Part shown: one piece after another, positions 57,936 through 64,000 of the stretch
Layout: each line of letters starts with the position of its first letter
How positions within the stretch are numbered: the stretch's first letter is position 1
NCBI RefSeq assembly: GCF_013074385.2
Contig: NZ_JABEYA020000001.1
Span: forward strand, 310,001 to 374,000
From: Vibrio ostreicida
Lineage (GTDB): Bacteria > Pseudomonadota > Gammaproteobacteria > Enterobacterales > Vibrionaceae
DNA length: 64,000 nucleotides
Reading direction: 5' to 3'
Program-made: the position numbers and the translations under genes
Notes under the pieces: generated by a model
Database searches by the model: none
What the model was told of the DNA's origin: nothing
The model's input: the letters and a program-made list of their open reading frames with translations, nothing else

Positions 57936-59624
57936 GTGGATAAACCTTGGTTATCACGTTACCCAAACGATGTGCCAGAGCATATCGATCCAGAGCAATA
58001 TCCGTCATTGGTAGAAATGTTTGAACAGTCGGTGCAGAAATATTCTGATCAACCGGCCTTTATGAACATGGGTTCGATAATGACCTTTCGTAAGCTCGAA
58101 GAGCGCAGCCGTGCATTCGCTGCGTATTTGCAAAATGAACTTAAGTTGAAAAAAGGCGACCGCGTCGCTCTGATGATGCCCAATTTACTGCAATACCCTG
58201 TGGCGCTGTTTGGGGTGTTGCGCGCGGGTTTGATTGCGGTGAATGTCAATCCACTTTATACCCCACGAGAGCTTGAACATCAGTTGAATGATGCCGGTGC
58301 CAAAGCGATTGTCATTGTGTCTAATTTCGCTAATACGTTAGAGCAGGTGGTGGCCAACACGCCAGTGAAACACGTGGTGTTAACTAGCTTGGGTCAGATG
58401 CTTCCGCGAGCGAAAGGGACGTTGGTCGACTTTGTGGTCAAATACGTCAAAGGTATGGTCCCCAAGTATGATCTGCCAGGGGCGATTTCGATGCGAAAAG
58501 CCCTACATAAAGGCCGCCGACTTCAATATGTTAAGCCCTTTATGTCAGGGGATGATATTGCATTTCTCCAATACACGGGTGGGACCACAGGGGTAGCAAA
58601 AGGTGCGATTCTGACTCACCGCAATATGATCGCGAATATCATGCAGGCTAAAGGCATGTATGGGCCTGTGCTCAAAGAAGGGCGTGAAGTGGTGGTAACC
58701 GCGCTACCGCTTTACCATGTGTTTGCGCTTACGGTGAATTGCTTACTGTTTCTGGAACTTGGCGGGCGAAACCTCCTGATCACAAACCCACGTGATATCC
58801 CTGGATTTATCAAAGAGCTGCACAAGTATCCGTTCACCGCGATTACTGGAGTCAACACCTTATTTAATGCTTTAGTCAATAATGAAGATTTTCAGGAGCT
58901 GGATTTTAGTCATCTTAAGCTGTCTGTTGGTGGAGGGATGGCGGTTCAACGAGCGGTGGCCCAACAGTGGAAAAAGACCACGGGTATTCACTTACTTGAA
59001 GGGTATGGTTTAACCGAATGTGCACCGTTGGTGACGGTCAACCCGTATGATTTGACGGAATATACTGGCGCCATTGGGCTGCCAGTTCCTTCGACAGAAA
59101 TACGTCTTATCGACGATCAAGGAACGCCGCTTTCAAATCATGAGGTCGGTGAGTTACAAGTGCGCGGCCCACAGGTCATGCAAGGCTACTGGCAACGGCC
59201 GGAAGCGAGTAAAGAAGTGATTGATAGCGATGGCTGGTTGTCGACTGGCGATATCGTTAAACTCGATGACAATGGTTTACTCTATATTGTCGATCGTAAG
59301 AAAGACATGATTTTAGTGTCAGGTTTCAACGTGTATCCCAATGAAATTGAAGACGTGGTGGCGTTACATGGTAAGGTGCTTGAGGTGGCGGCGATCGGTC
59401 AACCTCATGAAGTCTCAGGTGAGGTAGTGAAAATTTATGTGGTTAAGCGTGATCCGAGCCTCACCAAAGAAGAAATCCTCAGCCACTGTCGTCAACACCT
59501 CACAGGCTATAAGATACCGAAATTGATCGAATTCCAAGATGATCTGCCAAAAACCAACGTGGGAAAAATATTGCGTCGTGAGCTTCGCGAACAAAATGAT
59601 GCGCGTTTGGCTAAGGCCAGCTAG
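57936..59624 (+). CDS. fadD: Long-chain-fatty-acid-CoA ligase
   Basis: FadD activates long-chain fatty acids to acyl-CoA at the inner membrane. The 562-residue adenylating enzyme has the AMP-binding P-loop [17 protein letters not shown] (about 208-224), [27 protein letters not shown] and the C-terminal Lys in [20 protein letters not shown] lies before the start codon, which is GTG (Met in the protein). I saw no FadR core like that of fadH in the short upstream gap. Confidence 0.94.
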   Translation: MDKPWLSRYPNDVPEHIDPEQYPSLVEMFEQSVQKYSDQPAFMNMGSIMTFRKLEERSRAFAAYLQNELKLKKGDRVALMMPNLLQYPVALFGVLRAGLIAVNVNPLYTPRELEHQLNDAGAKAIVIVSNFANTLEQVVANTPVKHVVLTSLGQMLPRAKGTLVDFVVKYVKGMVPKYDLPGAISMRKALHKGRRLQYVKPFMSGDDIAFLQYTGGTTGVAKGAILTHRNMIANIMQAKGMYGPVLKEGREVVVTALPLYHVFALTVNCLLFLELGGRNLLITNPRDIPGFIKELHKYPFTAITGVNTLFNALVNNEDFQELDFSHLKLSVGGGMAVQRAVAQQWKKTTGIHLLEGYGLTECAPLVTVNPYDLTEYTGAIGLPVPSTEIRLIDDQGTPLSNHEVGELQVRGPQVMQGYWQRPEASKEVIDSDGWLSTGDIVKLDDNGLLYIVDRKKDMILVSGFNVYPNEIEDVVALHGKVLEVAAIGQPHEVSGEVVKIYVVKRDPSLTKEEILSHCRQHLTGYKIPKLIEFQDDLPKTNVGKILRRELREQNDARLAKAS

Positions 59625-59661
59625 AGTTAAAGAGAAGCAGAACCAAACGTTTAGTGTTAAT

Positions 59662-59687
59662 ATGCCGACCCATCAGTCGGCATTTTT
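59662..59687 (+). terminator. Terminator of fadD
   Basis: ATGCCGAC / GTCGGCAT with a 6-base loop is followed by TTTTT. Confidence 0.85.
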
Positions 59688-59720
59688 CGTTTTCGCCCCA
59701 TCAGTCACAGTGAGAGTTTT

Positions 59721-60839
59721 GTGAATTATCAAATTATTACTCAGTCCACTCAGTTAGCAAAGGTCTGTCAGCAAGCCAGAGAGGCTGAGGTTGTCATGTT
59801 GGACACAGAGTTTGTCCGTACCCGCACCTACTATCCGCAATTAGGGCTTATCCAACTGTTGGCGGGAGAGACACTTGTCTTAATTGATCCTACTGTGATT
59901 GACGACATGACAGCGTTGGTTGAATTACTTAAGGACCCATCGGTCCTCAAAGTGCTTCACGCGTGTGGAGAAGACCTTGAAGTGTTCCATAATAGTTTTG
60001 GATGTCTGCCTGAGCCGATGTGTGACACTCAGTTAATGGCCGCGTTTTTGGGCCATGGCTTATCGACTGGGTTTGCAAGTTTGGTCGAGCACTATCTTGG
60101 TGTGAGCTTAGACAAAAGTGAGTCGCGTACTGATTGGCTCGCGAGACCTTTAACGGACAAACAGCTGGATTACGCGGCGGCTGATGTATTTTACCTGCAA
60201 CCTTTGTACGAGAGGTTATTCAATGATCTTCATCAGGTGGGTTGGTGGGATGCGGCGCAGCAAGAAAGTTCTTTGCTAATGAATAAGCGTATAAAAACCC
60301 TAGACCCAGAGCGCGCCTATCTGGATATCAAAGGGGCTTGGCAATTGAAACCCAAGGAATTAGCGATTCTAAAACCCCTAGCGTCATGGCGGCTCAAAGA
60401 GGCTATGCGTCGTGATCTGGCAGTTAATTTTGTGTTCAAAGAAAACGATTTGCTGAACCTTGCTCGACTGGGCTTGCAAAATAAACAACGGATGGAACAG
60501 GAAGGTATGGACGTGCGTTCTGTGCAGCGTCATAGTGCCCGTTTGATTGCCTTGGTGAAGTCCGCGAAAATGACCCCCGAAGAAGAGTACCCGCAACCAA
60601 TAGAACGTTTGATGGACATGCCGACGTACAAACAAACATTTAAAATACTTAAAGATGAAGTGAAAAAAGTTTCGCAGGGCTCTGGTCTTGCCACGGAGTT
60701 TTTAGCGTCGAAAAAGCAAATTAATCAGTTGATTAGCTGGGTATGGAAAAATCAGCGTGATCCACTAATTGTGCCTGACCTAATGCAAGGCTGGCGATTA
60801 GACTTGCTTGGTGAAAAACTCAATGCGTTGATCAAGTGA
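59721..60839 (+). CDS. rnd: Ribonuclease D
   Basis: RNase D trims 3' ends of tRNA precursors and other small RNAs. The 372-residue protein has the DEDDy exonuclease motifs MLDTEFVRTRTYYPQLGLIQL, HACGEDLEVF and DYAAADVFYLQPLYERL, followed by HRDC-type helices. The start codon is GTG. It is next to fadD, as in E. coli, and convergent with the SulP gene. Confidence 0.94.
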   Translation: MNYQIITQSTQLAKVCQQAREAEVVMLDTEFVRTRTYYPQLGLIQLLAGETLVLIDPTVIDDMTALVELLKDPSVLKVLHACGEDLEVFHNSFGCLPEPMCDTQLMAAFLGHGLSTGFASLVEHYLGVSLDKSESRTDWLARPLTDKQLDYAAADVFYLQPLYERLFNDLHQVGWWDAAQQESSLLMNKRIKTLDPERAYLDIKGAWQLKPKELAILKPLASWRLKEAMRRDLAVNFVFKENDLLNLARLGLQNKQRMEQEGMDVRSVQRHSARLIALVKSAKMTPEEEYPQPIERLMDMPTYKQTFKILKDEVKKVSQGSGLATEFLASKKQINQLISWVWKNQRDPLIVPDLMQGWRLDLLGEKLNALIK

Positions 60840-60856
60840 ATCAGAATCGGTAAGAA

Positions 60857-60884
60857 AAAAGGGCTTCCAGATGGAAGCCCTTTT
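60857..60884. terminator. Bidirectional terminator, rnd / SulP gene
   Basis: A 12-bp perfect stem (AAAAGGGCTTCC / GGAAGCCCTTTT) with a 4-base loop lies between convergent genes. Confidence 0.93.
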
Positions 60885-60893
60885 AGGTTTTAG

Positions 60894-62450
60894 TTAGCCA
60901 GCCATATCGGTGGCGACTTTATAGCGTGGGTCTTCTTTGACGTTGATCTCAACCAGACTGCCAGCTTTGTCTAACAGTTTACGACAATCTGGACTCAAGT
61001 GGCGCAAATGCAGGGTTTTACCCAGCGTAGAATAGCGCTCAGCCAGCGTTTCAATCGCTTCAATGGCAGAATGATCCGTGACTCGAGAATCGGCAAAGTC
61101 AACAATCACATCGATGGGATCTTGAGGGGAATCGAACAGTTCCAAAAAGTTGGCGGTTGAACCGAAGAAAATAGGGCCGTGGATTTTATACTCTTTTGAC
61201 CCTTCATCGTTGATCGAGGTGTCAGCATAAATGTGTTTAGCATGCTGCCACGCAAACATCAATGCTGAGGCAATCACGCCCACGGCGACTGCGACGGCGA
61301 GATCGGTCATCACAGTGACTACGGTGACTAGCACAATGACAAAGAAGTCTTGTTTCGGAACACGGCGTGCGAGTTTGAAGGTCGCCCATTCAAACGTGCC
61401 GATGACCACCATAAACATGACACCCACGAGTGCTGCGAGTGGAATCATTTCAATTAGGGCAGAAGCGAACAGAATGAAGGTCAGCAAAGCCACTGCCGCT
61501 ACGATACCGGATAAACGTCCTCGACCACCTGAGTTAACGTTAATCATTGATTGACCAATCATGGCACAGCCACCCATAGCCCCAAACACAGAACAGGTCA
61601 TATTCGCCATGCCTTGGCCAATACATTCTCGGTTGGATTGTCCACGGGTGTTGGTCATCTCATCAAGGACGGTCAACGTCAGTAGAGACTCAATCAGACC
61701 AATTGCAGCGAGGATCACCGCATATGGCAGGATAATCTGTAACGTTTCTAAGCTAAGCGGTACTGCTGGAATTGAGAACGTTGGCAGTGAGCCAGCCAAT
61801 GTAGCAGCGTCATCACCAGACATAGTGCGCAGAAAGTCAACCACTGTACGAGTTTCCAGATCAAGTCCGACGACTAAGGCGGTCACGGTCACAATCGCGA
61901 CTAAAGAGGAGGGTACCGCTGTCGTCAACTTGGGTAAGAAGTGGATAATACCCATGGTCAAAGCAACTAGACCCAGCATCAACATCATCTGATCTTGTGG
62001 TAGCCAGCTTAGTACTCCATTGAGGTCAGGCGCTTTAAATTGACCAAGCTGAGCTAGGAAAATCACGATCGCTAAACCGTTAACAAAGCCGATCATCACT
62101 GGGTGTGGCACGATACGGATGAATTTACCCAGTTTAAACAAGCCAGCCGTTACCTGAAGTATCCCAGCCAAAAGGATGGCGGCAAACAGGTATTGTACGC
62201 CGTGGTTAGCGACCAAGGCGACCATTACTACAGCCATTGCGCCAGTCGCACCTGATATCATTCCAGGACGGCCTCCAAAAATGGAGGTAATAAGGCCGAC
62301 GATGAAGGCTGCGTAAAGGCCCACCATAGGATCAACACCTGCGACAAAGGCAAAGGCGACCGCTTCAGGCACGAGAGCCAACGCCACGGTCAGGCCGGAT
62401 AACACATCATTTTTTACAGAGTGTTTCGAAAATTGTGGAAATTCAAACAT
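60894..62450 (-). CDS. SulP family anion transporter with STAS domain
   Basis: This 518-residue inner-membrane protein belongs to the SulP (SLC26) family, which moves sulfate, bicarbonate or other anions. It has 10-14 hydrophobic segments, family motifs [27 protein letters not shown] and [13 protein letters not shown], and [24 protein letters not shown]. The C-terminal part (about 400-510) is a STAS domain ([24 protein letters not shown]). The substrate cannot be read from the sequence; marine relatives include the bicarbonate and C4-dicarboxylate carriers BicA and DauA. Confidence 0.9.
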   Translation of the reverse strand: MFEFPQFSKHSVKNDVLSGLTVALALVPEAVAFAFVAGVDPMVGLYAAFIVGLITSIFGGRPGMISGATGAMAVVMVALVANHGVQYLFAAILLAGILQVTAGLFKLGKFIRIVPHPVMIGFVNGLAIVIFLAQLGQFKAPDLNGVLSWLPQDQMMLMLGLVALTMGIIHFLPKLTTAVPSSLVAIVTVTALVVGLDLETRTVVDFLRTMSGDDAATLAGSLPTFSIPAVPLSLETLQIILPYAVILAAIGLIESLLTLTVLDEMTNTRGQSNRECIGQGMANMTCSVFGAMGGCAMIGQSMINVNSGGRGRLSGIVAAVALLTFILFASALIEMIPLAALVGVMFMVVIGTFEWATFKLARRVPKQDFFVIVLVTVVTVMTDLAVAVAVGVIASALMFAWQHAKHIYADTSINDEGSKEYKIHGPIFFGSTANFLELFDSPQDPIDVIVDFADSRVTDHSAIEAIETLAERYSTLGKTLHLRHLSPDCRKLLDKAGSLVEINVKEDPRYKVATDMAG

Positions 62451-62704
62451 GCTTGCTCAGTTTTGCTAAATGTTTATGGTTATTCTGAATATCAGAGAAC
62501 CTCAAATTAGATTATAGGTTCTGGCTCAGTTTTCATATGAATAAAATGCGATACAAAAGTGCATTGAGAACAAAGCGAGTGATTCAGATCGAGTCGGCGA
62601 ATGCTACCTAAAACTGTGATTAAGTTCAACAATGATGCAAAGGTTGACTAATATTTGTGACAAATAGGTGGCTTTGGCGGATGAGGCAGTCGATTGTAAA
62701 AAAA

Positions 62705-62722
62705 AGCCCCAATTAAGGGGCT
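62705..62722 (-). terminator. Terminator of rne
   Basis: AGCCCC / GGGGCT with a 6-base loop is followed on the minus strand by nine T. Confidence 0.85.
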
Positions 62723-62744
62723 AGATATTTGTTGGTGTTATGAC

Positions 62745-64000
62745 CTAGAAACTCTGAGGTTTGGTCATATCAGCACTGGCCTTGGTTCGGGCAACCTGAC
62801 TGCCGGCGCCTTTTGGAAGGTAACGTTCTTCGCGTAGAGGTGCGGCGACAACCGTAATTTCTTTCAGCTCGGTTGTGCCTGGTGCCTTCGCCATGGGGGC
62901 GGAGGCATGGCCTCCGATCAAGGTTTCAGGAACCACAATCTCAGAGCTGGTTGGTTGCGGAGCGATGTCCACTTTCTCCAGAACTTCAATCGATGTAGGT
63001 GCAGCGACGTCGATTGTTGGGGATTGCATAGGTTCGGCCGTGTGTTCAATAGCCGTCGTTTCAGCGATCTGGACTTGTTCCTGTGGCGTGTTGTGGATAA
63101 TGACTTTACCCATGGCCATTTCAGGGCAAGCAAAACCATCAAGTGGCGCCTTTGCTGCTTCCTGATCTGCTGGTGTCGACTCCGGCTTTGACTCTTGCGC
63201 AATGATGCCGTAGCTTGGCATGACTTTACCCATCGCCATTTCAGGTGATGCCACCCCACCTTTACGCAGACGGAAAGGGTTAGGACGACGATCACGACCG
63301 CGACGACGACGTTGGCCGCTTGCACGCAAATGACGCGGTGAACGGCGGTTACGACGTTGCTTTGGCTGTTCATCGTCTTCAATAACGGACGCTGGTTCTG
63401 CAGACACTTCACTCGCATCCGCGGCCGCTTTAGCTTGCAGTTGTTTCGCTTCTTCTGCTGAGTCAGCCTGCGCTTTCTGATCTTTAACGCGGATCTTGCT
63501 GTTCAGTTTGCGGCGCTGACGACGTTCTTTGACTTTGATGGTCTTTTCTTCGGCACGGTGGTTGGGCTGTGCGTCATCTTTTTGTGCTTCTTGCGCAAGT
63601 TTGATGCCTTCTTCAACCACTTTACTCGCTTTAGCATCATCATGTTTGCTGCGGCGCTCATGCTTAGCTTTACGCTCTTGCTTGGGCTTACGCTCATGAG
63701 TGCTGTTAGCTTGAGAGCTTGCTTCATCACGTTCGTGCTGAGGTTTCTTACGCTTGTTATCACGCTTATCTTCACGATTGTCACTGCGATTATCGCGCTT
63801 GTCTTCACGATTGTCGCGAGGGCTACGACGACGTTGATCGTTTCGATTACGACGGTTACGTGGATTACGCTGGCCTTCTTTTGAACGATTCTCGTCTGGC
63901 TTAGCTTCGACTTTTTTCTCTACGTTTTCAGGACCCGCTAGTAGGGCACTGACTGCGTTAAACAAACGCTTAAACAATCCCGGTTTTTCCTCACCTGTCG
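62745..64000 (-). CDS. rne: Ribonuclease E, C-terminal part (5' end outside the window)
   Basis: RNase E is the central mRNA-decay endonuclease and scaffold of the degradosome. Only the non-catalytic C-terminal half is here; the frame stays open to the edge at 64000. It begins with the membrane-targeting helix (GLFKRLFNAVSALLAG), then a long region rich in Arg, Asn, Asp, Lys and Glu (RNA-binding and disordered), two copies of a PEMAMGKV motif, a related APMAKAPG, and a conserved end (LPKGAGSQVARTKAS, then KPQSF). E. coli uses such micro-motifs to bind RhlB, enolase and PNPase. Confidence 0.93.
   Translation of the reverse strand, partial: TGEEKPGLFKRLFNAVSALLAGPENVEKKVEAKPDENRSKEGQRNPRNRRNRNDQRRRSPRDNREDKRDNRSDNREDKRDNKRKKPQHERDEASSQANSTHERKPKQERKAKHERRSKHDDAKASKVVEEGIKLAQEAQKDDAQPNHRAEEKTIKVKERRQRRKLNSKIRVKDQKAQADSAEEAKQLQAKAAADASEVSAEPASVIEDDEQPKQRRNRRSPRHLRASGQRRRRGRDRRPNPFRLRKGGVASPEMAMGKVMPSYGIIAQESKPESTPADQEAAKAPLDGFACPEMAMGKVIIHNTPQEQVQIAETTAIEHTAEPMQSPTIDVAAPTSIEVLEKVDIAPQPTSSEIVVPETLIGGHASAPMAKAPGTTELKEITVVAAPLREERYLPKGAGSQVARTKASADMTKPQSF

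Noticed and set aside
62745..63977. Arg/Asp/Asn-rich protein taken as a complete stand-alone gene
   Set aside because: The frame continues without a stop to the window edge, and the membrane-targeting helix and tail are those of RNase E, so it is the 3' part of rne.

Overview
The window is chromosomal DNA of a gammaproteobacterium of the Vibrionaceae, most likely a Vibrio or close relative. The runs dctP-dctQ-dctM / dctD-dctB / tig-clpP-clpX-lon-hupB-ppiD-comEA-cmk-rpsA-ihfB-lapA-lapB-pyrF and dusC / lolA-rarA-serS are gene orders I associate with Vibrio chromosome 1, and the proteins read as Vibrio-type throughout. Most of the window is core genome. The exception is the first 7.6 kb.

Accessory region (1-7.6 kb). 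A leftward cluster of ten very small genes (3216-6193) encodes four clear RebB-family proteins and six further small proteins of three other types. RebB is the structural family of refractile bodies (R-bodies), the coiled protein ribbons linked to the killing trait of Caedibacter. Upstream, in the same direction, lies a regulator (6289-7551) that joins a degenerate NtrC-type AAA+ domain to an AraC-type DNA-binding domain. A 7+6+7 bp palindrome sits in the promoter gap. A rightward group of four unrecognised genes (65-2908) faces the cluster; it includes a receiver-like protein, a possible nuclease-fold protein and a protein with one membrane segment. This region is the best candidate for an undescribed system: an R-body locus with extra small subunits, stem-loops between cistrons and its own regulator.

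Transport and signalling (7.8-17.8 kb). A DUF2913-like gene, a 33-codon membrane peptide and selO come first. A TRAP C4-dicarboxylate transporter (dctPQM) follows, preceded by a sigma-54 promoter and an upstream palindrome, and then the convergent dctBD two-component system that should act on that promoter.

Proteostasis and information processing (17.8-36.3 kb). This part holds trigger factor, ClpP, ClpX, Lon, HU-beta, PpiD, the competence protein ComEA, CMP kinase, ribosomal protein S1, IHF-beta, LapA/LapB, PyrF, MiaE, a membrane-anchored coiled-coil protein, CysB and a predicted methyltransferase. Strong intrinsic terminators separate most of these genes.

Mixed metabolism and RNA (36.4-64 kb). 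An ABC transporter of the TrpX/YtnB type is followed by dusC, a SEC-C protein, lolA-rarA-serS, a beta-hydroxyacid dehydrogenase divergent from a MocR-type regulator (with an 8-bp tandem repeat and TATGTCA motifs between them), ansA, sppA, fadH behind a FadR-like box, purU, yoaA, tsaB, a small conserved protein, slp, an alpha/beta hydrolase, fadD, rnd and a SulP transporter. The window ends inside rne, of which only the non-catalytic C-terminal part is present. I saw no tRNA, rRNA, CRISPR array, insertion sequence or integrase.
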